Shown one piece after another: positions 28,057-36,721 of a DNA stretch of 64,000 nucleotides. Position 1 is the stretch's first letter. Every line of letters starts with the position of its first letter. This DNA comes from CAWAPS01 sp963783945 (GTDB lineage: Bacteria > Actinomycetota > Acidimicrobiia > Acidimicrobiales > Palsa-688). The stretch is taken from NCBI GenBank assembly GCA_963783945.1, contig CAWAPS010000002.1, positions 930,001 to 994,000 of the forward strand, given 5' to 3'. The notes beneath the pieces were generated by a model, which saw nothing but the letters and a program-made list of their open reading frames with translations, ran no database searches and was not told the DNA's origin. Made by a program: the position numbers and the translations under genes.

Positions 28057-28315
28057 GTGACCGCCGAGGAGGCCCTGACCGGCCTCATCGAGACCCCGGA
28101 ACAGATCCGCGGTCTCATTCCTGCGGAGAAGGCTTCCTGGGACGGCGATCTCGTCCTGCGCTTTGGCGATCGAGCGCCTGTGGATCATCGCTGGCAACGA
28201 GGCCGAAGAGTACCGACGGGGCGGCCAGGTCGATCCCGGCGTCGAGCCATGGGCGGAGTTGGAACTTTGGAGCGATGTGCCGCGACGACACGCCGGCGTC
28301 CTTGACAGCATTTAG
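28057..28315 (+). pseudogene. Possible HepT/DUF86-like protein, frameshifted
   Basis: A GTG with GAGGAG upstream opens MTAEEALTGLIETPEQIRGL and continues PAEKASWDGDLVL; near 28160 the next frame continues LAIERLWIIAGNEAEEYRRG and PGVEPWAELELWSDVPRR to a TAG at 28313. The pattern of a helix IERLWIIAGN followed by PGVEPWAEL recalls HepT/DUF86 HEPN-like proteins, but the downstream RxxxxH motif is not recognisable. Shift of one base. Low confidence in the family. Confidence 0.35.
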
Positions 28316-28330
28316 GTATTCTGTTAAATA
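28302..28330 (+). promoter_or_regulatory. Strong sigma70-type promoter with operator-like dyad for arsR operon
   Basis: TTGACA at 28302-28307, a 17-base spacer and TAAATA at 28325-28330 lie 38 bases upstream of the ArsR-type ATG. Within the spacer and -10, ATTTA and TAAAT form an imperfect inverted repeat. An ArsR repressor bound there would cover the -10, giving autorepression of the three-gene operon. Confidence 0.65.
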
Positions 28331-28367
28331 ACTAGTCTGTGAAGTATCAGCCGGAGGGACAGCAACA

Positions 28368-28733
28368 ATGGCCGTGACGGCCCCCGATCGGTTCGACGTC
28401 GTCTTCGCCGCCTTGTCGGACCCTACGCGGCGCTCGATCGTGCGTCGGCTGGCCGACGGCGAGGCAACCGTGCTCGAGTTGGCCGAGCCGTTCCCGATCA
28501 GTCTCCCGGCCATCTCCCGTCATCTGAAGGTCCTCGAGCGGGCGGGTCTGATCAGTCGCGGCCGAGATGGACAACGGCGGCCATGCCAGCTGCGGCCGGA
28601 GCCTCTGGTCGAGATCGCCGCATGGGCCGAGCACACCCGAGCTGCGTGGGAGCTCCGTCTCGACCGGCTCGATGCGCACCTCCGGCGCATTTCTGACCGA
28701 ACCGCATCCCCACCGACATTGGAGAAGCCATGA
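28368..28733 (+). CDS. ArsR-family HTH regulator (SdpR/YczG type)
   Basis: 121 residues, winged HTH: FAALSDPTRRSIVRRLADGEATVLELAEPFPISLPAISRHLKVLERAGLISRGRDGQRRPCQL. It lacks the Cys-based metal site of ArsR/SmtB, so it is the non-metal type usually paired with AHSA1 proteins. ATG with CGGAGGGA upstream; the stop overlaps the next start (ATGA). It is likely a repressor of its own operon acting at the dyad upstream. Confidence 0.9.
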   Translation: MAVTAPDRFDVVFAALSDPTRRSIVRRLADGEATVLELAEPFPISLPAISRHLKVLERAGLISRGRDGQRRPCQLRPEPLVEIAAWAEHTRAAWELRLDRLDAHLRRISDRTASPPTLEKP

Positions 28734-29218
28734 GAAGTACCCCGTCTATCACCGATCCGACGACGTGGGCACTGGATCGTGAGATCGTCCTCGTTCGAGT
28801 TCTTGACGCCGCACGCGAAGCGGTGTTTGCCGCGTGGACCGACGCGGATGCCTTCTGCCAATGGTTCGGTCCCGATGGGTTCACCTGCACAGTCCGAGAG
28901 ATGGACGTGCGCCCGGGAGGTCGAGCGTGCTTCGACATGGCTTCCGGAGACGGCACCGTGTTAACCAATCGCTTCGACTACCTCGAGGTCGTTCCAGTCG
29001 AGAGGTTGGTGCTGGATCACGGGTCCGACGCCGACGATGACCCAGCGCGCTTCCGAGTGACGATCACCCTCGATGAACAAGCGGATGGAAAGACGGTGCT
29101 GACGCTGCGCCAGCTCCACCCAACCGTTGAACAGCGAGATGCAACCATCGGCTTCGGCGCGGTCGAGCTGGGTCTGCAGACGATGCAGAAGCTCGCTCGT
29201 CATCTCGGGGTCGCCTGA
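28730..29218 (+). CDS. SRPBCC/AHSA1-domain protein
   Basis: 162 residues of the activator-of-Hsp90-like START fold: REIVLVRVLDAAREAVFAAWTDADAFCQWFGPDGFTC, then DVRPGGRACFDM, NRFDYLEVVPVERLVLDHG, and the C-terminal helix FGAVELGLQTMQKLARHLG. It overlaps the ArsR gene by four bases, a very common bacterial pairing. The cavity may bind a small hydrophobic ligand; the natural substrate is unknown. Confidence 0.9.
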   Translation: MRSTPSITDPTTWALDREIVLVRVLDAAREAVFAAWTDADAFCQWFGPDGFTCTVREMDVRPGGRACFDMASGDGTVLTNRFDYLEVVPVERLVLDHGSDADDDPARFRVTITLDEQADGKTVLTLRQLHPTVEQRDATIGFGAVELGLQTMQKLARHLGVA

Positions 29219-29293
29219 ATCCCACGTCCGATGAAATCTCGCCGCCGGACAGTCAATCAGTCTGATCAACCACCACCACCCGAAGGAGCCGCC

Positions 29294-29935
29294 ATGTCGC
29301 GCGTCCGCGTCCACAACTTCTCGATCTCGCTCGACGGGTTCGCCACCGGCGAGGGGCAGGCTCTCGACACGCCGTTCGGCCACGCCGGACATCGGCTCCA
29401 CGAGTGGATGTTCGCCACCCGGTTCGGCCGCCACGAAGTCCTCGGCGAGTCGGGCGGCACCGAGGGGGTCGATGACGCGATGGCCGAGCGGCACGGACCC
29501 GGGATCGGTGCGGAGATCATGGGCGCGGGCAAGTTCGGCCCTCCGGGCTGGCAGGACGACCCGGAGTGGCGCGGGTGGTGGGGCGACAACCCGCCGTTCC
29601 ACACACCGACTTACGTCCTGACTCACCGTCCGCGCCCGTCGCTGGAGATGGAGGGTGGTACGACGTTCCACTTCCTCGACGCCGCGCCAGCGGATGCACT
29701 CGAGGTGGCGCGGGACGCAGCCGCCGGTCAGGACGTCCGCATTGGTGGGGGCCCGACCATGATGCGCGCGTTCCTCGCCGCCGGTCTCGTCGACTACCTG
29801 CACGTCGTGCAGGTGCCGATCCTGCTCGGCCGCGGTGCTCGGTTGTGGGACGGCCTGGAGGCGATGGAGCAGCAGTACGACGTGGAGGCAGTCTCGACGC
29901 CTCGGGGCGTCACCCACCTCACGTTCACACGATGA
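29294..29935 (+). CDS. Dihydrofolate reductase-family (RibD C-terminal) protein
   Basis: 213 residues of the RibD C-terminal/DHFR-like fold: MSRVRVHNFSISLDGFATGEGQ, then PPFHTPTYVLTHRPRPSLEMEGGTTFHFLD and IGGGPTMMRAFLAAGLVDYLHVVQVPILLGRGARLW. It is a presumed NADPH-dependent reductase of unknown substrate, not the housekeeping DHFR. The ATG at 29294 follows AAGGAG. Third gene of the ArsR-AHSA1 operon; a strong hairpin closes the operon 7 bases past the stop. Confidence 0.88.
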   Translation: MSRVRVHNFSISLDGFATGEGQALDTPFGHAGHRLHEWMFATRFGRHEVLGESGGTEGVDDAMAERHGPGIGAEIMGAGKFGPPGWQDDPEWRGWWGDNPPFHTPTYVLTHRPRPSLEMEGGTTFHFLDAAPADALEVARDAAAGQDVRIGGGPTMMRAFLAAGLVDYLHVVQVPILLGRGARLWDGLEAMEQQYDVEAVSTPRGVTHLTFTR

Positions 29936-29941
29936 CGAGAT

Positions 29942-29983
29942 CGTCCCCCTGAGGGCGAGCGACAGGTCGTCCTCAGGGGGACG
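29942..29983 (+). terminator. Strong hairpin after the arsR-AHSA1-DHFR operon
   Basis: CGTCCCCCTGAGG and CCTCAGGGGGACG form a perfect 13-bp stem with a 16-base loop right after the DHFR-like stop. No T-tract follows, so termination may be hairpin-only, as often in high-G+C actinobacteria. Confidence 0.65.
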
Positions 29984-30118
29984 ACGTCGCGGTCATTCCT
30001 GGACACGGAACTGTCGGCGCGCGCCGGAGGCGTCACCTATCGCAACCTCGGCATCGAGGACTCCGGAGACCCGCTGACCGATCTTACGGCTGCGTCGGCC
30101 GGGCAGCTTGGTCCGAAC

Positions 30119-30432
30119 TCAAGGCCGAGGGAGCCTGAGCAGTGTCGCCGCAAGGATCACGTTGGCGACCTCATCCGGGTGCGTCACCAGGTGGCCGTCG
30201 GCTTCGCTGATCACCGTGCCGGCGAAGGAGTGCCCAACCAGAATCGTCGTCCGTCCTGGAGGGCCAGGATGCGCCGGGTGGCGACCACGTCGTCGGCCAG
30301 CGACGTAAGAGGGTTCTGGACCGCCATCACGCGCAATCCAGCCCGCTGAAGGATTTCAATGACCTTCCTCCACGACGAGCCGTCGGCATACGCGCCATGG
30401 ACGAGCACCACATTGCGAACCTGCCCTTCCAC
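30119..30432 (-). pseudogene. Alpha/beta hydrolase remnant, internally deleted and frameshifted
   Basis: The N-terminal third of an alpha/beta hydrolase is clear: VRNVVLVHGAYADGSSWRKV then LTSLADDVVATRRILALQDG. Near 30254 the frame changes and TTILVGHSFAGTVISEA follows with the nucleophile elbow. This is fused directly to DGHLVTHPDEVANVILAATLL, the last helix of the family, so about 130 middle residues are missing. It resembles the intact hydrolase at 31490-32188 and may be a decayed paralogue. Confidence 0.72.
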
Positions 30433-30582
30433 GAACGCAGGGAAGGGGGAGGACGTCGATGCGGCAGGCATTCGCGTGGGGCACCGATCCTCTCCGCACC
30501 TGACTGGGCTAACTGGGGCATAGCTCACATCTCTCAGCCCGACCGCCTTCGTCGCGTGACTGCCATCGGAGGGACCTGGCGA

Positions 30583-31443
30583 TCAGGACAGGAACGCGTC
30601 GACATCGGAAGCAAAGTCGTCGTGGTGTTGAAAGAGGAACCCGTGGGCAGAGTCGGGGTAGATCTTCAGTTGTGCCTGGGAGACCAGACCCGCGATCAGG
30701 TAGCTGTAGCGAGGCTGGATCATCGGGTCGCTGTCACCGTTGGCAACGAACACTGGCGACTCGATCGCACTCAGCCGCTGCAAGGCAGCGTGGTTTGGGA
30801 TCCCCCACTCGCAAACGGCGTCATACTGAGCAAGGCGGGTATCCCAGGACGTCGGCTGGTCTCGGTCTTGCTGTCTTGCAAACATACGCCTCAACGCCTC
30901 TTGTCCTGCCTGCCTGCTGGTGGCAGACGGAGTAAAAAACACGTCTAGGTAGCCTTCCGGGTTCGTTTCCGATTGGCCTACGGCCCCGATGACGTCCGGC
31001 GCCCACCCGTGCATGCCCGCTGCTCCTTTCGGCGCGGAAGACGCCAGAACCAGCCGTCGCAGAATGTCGGGCCTCACGAGAGCCATCTCTTGGGCGACGA
31101 AGGAGCCGATTGAAAAACCGAGCAGGTCCACCTGGTCGAAGTTCATTGCGCTGAGGAAAGCGAGCGCATCGTGGGCCATTTGTGCCACCGAGCTTGGTGT
31201 GGTACCAGTGGTCATCCCCACTCCCAGGTTGTCGAAGGTCACGACACGGCGGGAAGAAGCAAGGTTGTCCATCAGCGCCGGATCCCAGTTGTCGAGGTTG
31301 CCGCGGAAGTGTTGGAGAAGGACCACCGGAACGGCTCCCTCCCCGACGTCTCGATAGGCGTAGTCGATGCCGCTCGCAGCCCTAACGATTTTGTTCGGCG
31401 CTTCTGAGTAGACGCTCATAGGTTTCGCATCCGCATTCTCCAT
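30583..31443 (-). CDS. Alpha/beta hydrolase
   Basis: 286 residues. Oxyanion-strand region VPVVLLQHFRGNLDNWDPALM, nucleophile elbow LLGFSIGSFVAQE (Ser), acid in VFVANGDSDPMI and His in DSAHGFLFQHHDDF. The ATG at 31443 begins MENADAKPMSVYSEAPNKI; a second ATG eight codons later is possible. It belongs to a minus-strand run of hydrolase genes. Relatives are annotated as esterases or non-haem peroxidase-like hydrolases; substrate unknown. Confidence 0.86.
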   Translation of the reverse strand: MENADAKPMSVYSEAPNKIVRAASGIDYAYRDVGEGAVPVVLLQHFRGNLDNWDPALMDNLASSRRVVTFDNLGVGMTTGTTPSSVAQMAHDALAFLSAMNFDQVDLLGFSIGSFVAQEMALVRPDILRRLVLASSAPKGAAGMHGWAPDVIGAVGQSETNPEGYLDVFFTPSATSRQAGQEALRRMFARQQDRDQPTSWDTRLAQYDAVCEWGIPNHAALQRLSAIESPVFVANGDSDPMIQPRYSYLIAGLVSQAQLKIYPDSAHGFLFQHHDDFASDVDAFLS

Positions 31444-31489
31444 CCTCTGTTCGCGGCGCCGTCGTTCATGGTACCGACCTGGTCGGTGA

Positions 31490-32188
31490 TCAACTGGGCT
31501 GGCAGGCCTCGGCCGCCTGCTCGACGAGCTCGACGACAGCATCAGGATGAGAGACCATTGCCACATGGCTGGAAGCGACCTCGACGGTGGTAGCGCCCAT
31601 CCGGTGGGCGAACTGCATCTCGGCTTCGGGAGGAATCGCCTGGTCGTTTTTGGCGACCAGATACCAGCTCGGAACAGACTTCCACGCCGGCGTTCCCATC
31701 ACGTCGGTGAACGCGGACCCGGCCAAAGCCTGCTGGACTGCGTACATGACCTTCGCCTTGACGGGGTCCAAGTCGGCTGCAAAGTGATTGACGAAGTCGT
31801 CCTCGGCGAGCCAGGCGAAACCGTGCTTGTCGGTGAAAAGATTCTTGAGCGCAGGTGTCACAGGTCCCTGGGCCAGCAGCGCGCCCAGTGACTCGCCTTC
31901 GTCGAGCCCGAAGGCCGCGATGTAGACCAAGCCGACGACGTTGGGCGCGTCGGTGCCCAGCGATGTCATGATCTGGCCGCCGTAGGAGTGTCCTACGACG
32001 ACCGTCGGACCGTCCTGGAGTTCCAGCACCTGGCGAAGGCGGCCGACGTCGTCCCCTAACGCTGTCATTGGAAACTGCGGTGCGGTGACTCGATAGCCAT
32101 CGACCTGCAGCCGCTCGATGACAGCGCTCCAGCTCGATCCGTCGGCCCATGCGCCGTGGACAAGAACGATGTTCGGTTTGGTAGCCAT
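31490..32188 (-). CDS. Alpha/beta hydrolase (hydroxynitrile-lyase/methyl-esterase-like)
   Basis: 232 residues. MATKPNIVLVHGAWADGSSW, nucleophile elbow VVGHSYGGQIMTSLG (Ser), acid in YLVAKNDQAIPPEAEMQFAHRMG and His in SSHVAMVSHPDAVVELV. Compact, without a large cap. The ATG at 32188 follows GAGAAAGAGCAGGGG. It lies 46 bases upstream of the next hydrolase gene in the same direction, so they are probably one transcript. Confidence 0.87.
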   Translation of the reverse strand: MATKPNIVLVHGAWADGSSWSAVIERLQVDGYRVTAPQFPMTALGDDVGRLRQVLELQDGPTVVVGHSYGGQIMTSLGTDAPNVVGLVYIAAFGLDEGESLGALLAQGPVTPALKNLFTDKHGFAWLAEDDFVNHFAADLDPVKAKVMYAVQQALAGSAFTDVMGTPAWKSVPSWYLVAKNDQAIPPEAEMQFAHRMGATTVEVASSHVAMVSHPDAVVELVEQAAEACQPS

Positions 32189-32218
32189 TTCCCCTGCTCT
32201 TTCTCTGTTCGGGCTCGG

Positions 32219-32551
32219 TTATCTCACGTCGTCCCATGTGCGCTTTGCCACTGTCGGGTCTCCGGCGGCCCCGGCGACGATGTCAGTGAGTTCTCGGACG
32301 ACGCCAAGTTGCTTGTCGCGATGCAGCACCCCGATCGGCGTCAGAACCTCGACTCGCACGTAGTTGTTGTCACCATCCACGTTTGACAGCGAGTCGGCGG
32401 GGAGGTCGTGAACAAAGGCGGCGGTGTTCTTTTGAAACAACGGGAGCGGGGGGACCTTCTCCCAGCGCATGACGGCCGCCGCCAGGTCTCGGGCCAGAGT
32501 GTGCTTGTCGGCGAAAGTACCGCTGGCCGAGTACACGTCGATCATGGGCAT
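32219..32551 (-). CDS. Tautomerase-family protein
   Basis: 110 residues beginning MPMIDVYSASGTF, so Pro becomes the N-terminal catalytic base after Met removal, as in 4-oxalocrotonate tautomerase and MIF-like enzymes. VRVEVLTPIGVLHRDKQLGVVRELTDIVAGAAG fits the second half of a fused-unit member. The ATG at 32551 has AAGGAGACAGG upstream and is better than the longer open frame. It lies 30 bases upstream of the hydrolase at 32188. Likely role: enol-keto isomerisation in ring-cleavage catabolism. Confidence 0.8.
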   Translation of the reverse strand: MPMIDVYSASGTFADKHTLARDLAAAVMRWEKVPPLPLFQKNTAAFVHDLPADSLSNVDGDNNYVRVEVLTPIGVLHRDKQLGVVRELTDIVAGAAGDPTVAKRTWDDVR

Positions 32552-32678
32552 GTCTTTGCCTGTCTCCTTATCAGACGGGAATATTGCTCTGTGGAGGCTT
32601 CCAGCCCCAACCCGCCACTGGGGCGGCACCGAGTTTCGGGCGATGAGGAGCTGCGGGTGAGACCCTCGACCCGGCCGG

Positions 32679-33518
32679 TCACGAGTTCGTTGACGTTGTC
32701 CATGGTTCGCGATATCCGGAGCTCATCCAGTTGGTGAGGATGCCCCCGTATCGGTCGGGAAGTTCTTCCCATGCGAAATGCCCTGCGGGCAGGAGGTCCA
32801 TCCTGCTGTGAGGCAACCTGGCGTGGAGGAACTCTTCGTTGGGTGTCGGAACGATGGGGTCGTCGCGTCCGCAGACGATCTGAACCGGGGTCTCGATTCC
32901 GGGCAGCTTCTCGGCCAGCTTGGGCAACTCGGTCGGATAGCTCCGGACATAGCGTGCGGACTCGACGAACCGGTCGCCGGCGTAGGACTCCAGGTAGTCT
33001 TCACGGACCTCTGGCGAAGGTGCGCCGCCCGCCATGGTGTCATAGACGGGACCGAGAATGTCCCTGGAGTCAATCTGGCGGTAGCCGTCCATGTCCGAGG
33101 CCTCGATGATGTCTTTCAGGGTGCCCCCGACCTGCAAGGGAACGGCCATAGCTCCGCCTCCGATGGCCAGGGAGCGCACGAGCGCGGGATCACTCGCCGC
33201 TGCCCACAATGCGGCGGACGTACCGACGTCAGGGGCAACGAAGTGCACGGGACCCAGTTCCCACTCCCGGACCAACTGCACGAGAAACGCTCCCATCGCG
33301 GCCGGCGACAGCAGGTCGAGTTGGCGCTCCGACTGACCGAACCCCGGAAGGTCGATCGCCACGAGGTGGAATTGGTCGGCCAGACGGTCCCAGACCTTTC
33401 GGAATGCGAACAGGCTCTCCGGCCACGGGCTGGTCAGGACCACCACTTCGTGTCCGCGCTGGCCTGCCTCGGCGAAGCGGATCTTCACGCCATCTGCTTC
33501 GCGGATAGCTACATCCAT
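32679..33518 (-). CDS. Alpha/beta hydrolase with probable Asp nucleophile (dehalogenase/epoxide-hydrolase-like)
   Basis: 279 residues. LTSPWPESLFAFRKVWDRLADQFHLVAIDLPGFGQSER is the usual HGxP/oxyanion region with HG lost. The elbow reads VHFVAPDVGTSAALW, with Asp97 where esterases have Ser, as in haloalkane dehalogenases, fluoroacetate dehalogenases and epoxide hydrolases. The acid is in VCGRDDPIVPTPNEEFL and the His in LPAGHFAWEELP. The ATG at 33518 follows AAAAGGAGA. First gene of the minus-strand block with tautomerase and other hydrolases. Confidence 0.82.
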   Translation of the reverse strand: MDVAIREADGVKIRFAEAGQRGHEVVVLTSPWPESLFAFRKVWDRLADQFHLVAIDLPGFGQSERQLDLLSPAAMGAFLVQLVREWELGPVHFVAPDVGTSAALWAAASDPALVRSLAIGGGAMAVPLQVGGTLKDIIEASDMDGYRQIDSRDILGPVYDTMAGGAPSPEVREDYLESYAGDRFVESARYVRSYPTELPKLAEKLPGIETPVQIVCGRDDPIVPTPNEEFLHARLPHSRMDLLPAGHFAWEELPDRYGGILTNWMSSGYREPWTTSTNS

Positions 33519-33892
33519 CGCCACGGTTCTCCTTTTCGGACGGAGTCGGGCCCGCCCGGCACTGCATGCACTGTCCCCGGTAACGGTGCCGATGCGCATC
33601 GCGTGTTCGTGTCATATCTCTTGCGCGGCGATAAGTGGCCGGTCGCCACCCTTCCCGGCCTGGTCTTCCGGGCGCGCACGGGAACAGCCTCGAGCAGACC
33701 TCGATCTCGGAACGGTGGCTGTTCGCCTCCTCCGGTTCAGGCAACCCTCGCAACCAGCCACGATCTGCCACTCCGGGTAATTCTGAGATGGGCGCCATGC
33801 CTGCATGGAGCCGACCACCGTGACGGGGCTGCAAACCTGAATTCGCACGTCGCGGCCAGGCGCGTCGCCTTCGTCCGCTGCGGGTGGCGGGC
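33519..33892. other. Intergenic, no supported gene
   Basis: About 370 bases between the hydrolase block promoter side and the stop of the LAL regulator. Long frames on both strands are antisense shadows without domain similarity. It should hold the promoter for the hydrolase block; no clear -35/-10 pair stands out. Confidence 0.45.
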
Positions 33893-36721
33893 TCAGGGCG
33901 GCGGGTCGTGGACGCCCGCCAATCGGGTCAGCTCGACGCGTGAGTTGACGTCCAACTTGGCGAAGACGTGTCGCAGATGGCCGCTGACCGTGTGCTGAGA
34001 AACGAAGAGCCTCTCCGCCACTTCTCGGTTGGTCAACCCTTGGGCGACCAGCCGGGCCACCGCGAGCTCGGAGTCGGTCATGGCGGCCCAGCCTCTTCCG
34101 GGGCGCTGCGCCGCTACCAGTCGGCGTCGTACTCCCAACGCCCTGAGCCGGCCGCGCACCCTGCCGGCATCCCAGGCCGCCCCGACTTGGGCGTACAGCT
34201 CTAAGGAGCGGCCAAAGACCTCTACAGCTTCTTTTGTGTCGCCTTCCTCGACGCTGGCGACACCCAAATCCTCTAGCGCAGCAGCGTGGGCCAGCGGGCG
34301 GGGGCCGCTCTCATAGAGAGCGGCGGCTTCGGCAAGGTCCTTCAGGTTGTGGTCCCGCAGACCTCTTGCGTGGGCGGCGGCCGCCGCGACGGATCGGATC
34401 TGGGGGTTGAGCTCGGCCCGGCGCTGGGCTGCGTCCGCCGCATGAGCTGCTAGTTCGTCGTCTTGCGCGGCGAGTGCGATGTGGATCAGACGGGCCTCGT
34501 CGGCTACGTCCATCGGAAAGAGCGGCACGATTCCCATGCGCTCGTCCTCCCCCAGGGCGCGAAGCCTGTCGTGGGCCCGCCGGGCGTCCCCGTCTGCCAT
34601 TTCCTGCAACGCGAGCAGCCAGGCGGCGTGGCGACGTACGCTCGGGGCGCTTTGGCCGACCATCGCCTGGGCCATCTCCCGGGCCTGGCGAGAAAGGCCC
34701 GGATCGCCCACGTGTATGGCGACGCGACCCAGTGCCACCACCCCCGCCGCGTCCAGGACGCTGACGATTCGCGGTGCTATATCCACCGTGAGCTGGCCCT
34801 CAAGCGCGGCGGCGGCGTCGGCCAGACGCCCCATCTGCAGCAGCTGCCTGCCGCGTCCGGTCTCGAAGATGCTCAGGGCCCAGCCTTGCCGGTCGCGTTG
34901 TGCGGAGGCGACACCTTCGGTCGACATGTGAAGCGACTCGTCGAGCCGGTCGACCATCGTCAGGAGATCGCAACGCCACTGATAGGTGAGGTGGCCCCGG
35001 GTGTCGTCGCTGGTACGAAGACCGGTTCGCAGAGCGGTCTCCACCATTTGGAGCGCTCCGACGAACTCGCCGTCGGCGTACATGAGCCCGGATTGGGCCA
35101 GTTCCAACGCGAAGCGGGCGGCGACATCATCGCTTGTTCGGATAGCGGCTGTCGCCTCTTCGAGCATGGAGCGGGCTTCGTCGCCTCGGCCCGCGGTCAC
35201 CAGGTTGTGGAACAGCAAGGCCAAGTGTCGGGCACGCAGATCGGCTGGCAGACCCCGAAGGGAGAGAGCTTGGCGGCACTCCTCGGCGCGCACGTCGGAG
35301 GATATGGCGAACATACCGGCGACGCTCAGGCGGACCTCAGCTTCCTGGTCAGGCGGGAACGCCTGGTGCAGGGCGGTGTCGGCGAACGCTTTCGCCTCCT
35401 CGGCCCGCCCGGCTGCGTGCAACCAGACCGCGGTGTGCGCCACGAGTGGCCCTCGTAAAGGATGCCGCCGGGGAGCAAGCTCAAGGGCCCGCTGGCCCAA
35501 GTCGGCTGCCGCGCCGGGATCGGTTGTCCCGAGCGCCTCGGCCGCCTTCAACAGCGTCGTGATCGCAACCTCGTCGCCGGGCTCAGCGCTGTCTGCCAGT
35601 TGCGTCGCCACCTCCACCGGTAGCGCCCCGCCGGAAAGCAGCACCGAGGCCGCCTGTCGATCGAGCGACCGGCGCACCGAGACAGGGATACTCGCTCGCA
35701 CCGCTTCGAGGATGATGTCATGGCCGAACATGAGTCTGCGGTCGCACTCCGCCAGCAGGTCGGCGTGAATCAGCTCGTCGACCGGCGTCAGGAGCTCCGA
35801 CGGTGACCGGTTGAGCATTGCCCCCACATCGTCGAGAGAAAACCTCCGCCCCAGCGCAGACGCCACCGTAGCCACCTGACGCGCCGAGTCCGACATTTTC
35901 TCCAGCCGCAGGCGCATGCTCTGGCTCACTCGATGAGGCAGCCGCCACTCGACCAACTCGGCCCTCCCGGATTCGATCCGGATCAGGCCCTCCTCGCGCA
36001 GTCCAGAAAGGAGCTCTACGAGAAGGAACGGGCTGCCGGCCGGCCGCTCCGCCATCCTCAGCAACTCGCCGCCAGGTTCGGCCCCCAAGACATCGGCCGC
36101 CATCTGCGCGACCCCGGCCTGGTCCAGCGGACCGAGCACGATCTTGGCCACCCCCTGACCCTCCAAGAGGTCCATGGCGCTTCGAACCTGGGGCGATCCC
36201 TGACCAGGGCGAAGGGCGATGACCCAGCCGATCGGGACCGTGGCCAGACGAGACGGCAAGACACGAAGCGCCGCCGCCGTGCCGCTGTCCGCCCACTGAA
36301 GATCATCGAGACACACCAGCAGGGGCCCCTCGAGCGCTGCCCCTTCAAGCAGCGCTTCGAGATCCTGCATCAGCCAATACCTCTGCTCGGGAGAAGCGTG
36401 GGCGTCGCCCAACGACGTGCGTTCAAGGATCGGGGAAGGGCCCTCGAATAGGGCCTCCATCAGCACCGACAATTGGACAACGGTGTCGCCCGGGTCAGCC
36501 GTGCCCGAGCCGACTCGAATCGACAGGCGACGCGCCATCGCCGCCACCTCTCCGAGAAGGCGGCTCTTGCCCATCCCGGCGCCCCCCTTCACCAGGACGA
36601 CCGTACCGATACCCGAAAGGAGGTGGTCCAGGTGCTGGCCCAGGACGGTCAGCTCGGCGTCGCGGCCGCGGACGGTCTGGACGCGAGGATTCTGGGCCGC
36701 TCGAAGCGTCCGTGATGGCAC
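33893..36721 (-). CDS. LAL-type LuxR regulator (AAA/STAND ATPase)
   Basis: A large ATP-binding LuxR regulator of about 940 residues. N-terminal STAND ATPase: TVVLVKGGAGMGKSRLLGEV (Walker A) and LLVCLDDLQWADSGTAAAL (Walker B). A long helical/TPR-like middle follows, then the C-terminal LuxR HTH: MTDSELAVARLVAQGLTNREVAERLFVSQHTVSGHLRHVFAKLDVNSRVELTRL. I start at GTG 36721 (VPSRTLRAAQNPRVQTVRGRDAEL), which follows GAAGGG and sits just before the conserved RGRDAEL entry; the frame is open to 36925 so a longer product is possible. It may control the hydrolase block 370 bases downstream on the same strand. Confidence 0.85.
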   Translation of the reverse strand: MPSRTLRAAQNPRVQTVRGRDAELTVLGQHLDHLLSGIGTVVLVKGGAGMGKSRLLGEVAAMARRLSIRVGSGTADPGDTVVQLSVLMEALFEGPSPILERTSLGDAHASPEQRYWLMQDLEALLEGAALEGPLLVCLDDLQWADSGTAAALRVLPSRLATVPIGWVIALRPGQGSPQVRSAMDLLEGQGVAKIVLGPLDQAGVAQMAADVLGAEPGGELLRMAERPAGSPFLLVELLSGLREEGLIRIESGRAELVEWRLPHRVSQSMRLRLEKMSDSARQVATVASALGRRFSLDDVGAMLNRSPSELLTPVDELIHADLLAECDRRLMFGHDIILEAVRASIPVSVRRSLDRQAASVLLSGGALPVEVATQLADSAEPGDEVAITTLLKAAEALGTTDPGAAADLGQRALELAPRRHPLRGPLVAHTAVWLHAAGRAEEAKAFADTALHQAFPPDQEAEVRLSVAGMFAISSDVRAEECRQALSLRGLPADLRARHLALLFHNLVTAGRGDEARSMLEEATAAIRTSDDVAARFALELAQSGLMYADGEFVGALQMVETALRTGLRTSDDTRGHLTYQWRCDLLTMVDRLDESLHMSTEGVASAQRDRQGWALSIFETGRGRQLLQMGRLADAAAALEGQLTVDIAPRIVSVLDAAGVVALGRVAIHVGDPGLSRQAREMAQAMVGQSAPSVRRHAAWLLALQEMADGDARRAHDRLRALGEDERMGIVPLFPMDVADEARLIHIALAAQDDELAAHAADAAQRRAELNPQIRSVAAAAAHARGLRDHNLKDLAEAAALYESGPRPLAHAAALEDLGVASVEEGDTKEAVEVFGRSLELYAQVGAAWDAGRVRGRLRALGVRRRLVAAQRPGRGWAAMTDSELAVARLVAQGLTNREVAERLFVSQHTVSGHLRHVFAKLDVNSRVELTRLAGVHDPPP

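Noticed and set aside
29942..29983. A second mobile palindromic element
   Set aside because: The 13-bp stem sits right after an operon stop, has no flanking duplication and no second copy seen, so a terminator is the simpler reading.
32778..33998. 406-codon plus-strand open frame
   Set aside because: Antisense to the Asp-nucleophile hydrolase and the end of the LAL gene; no domain.
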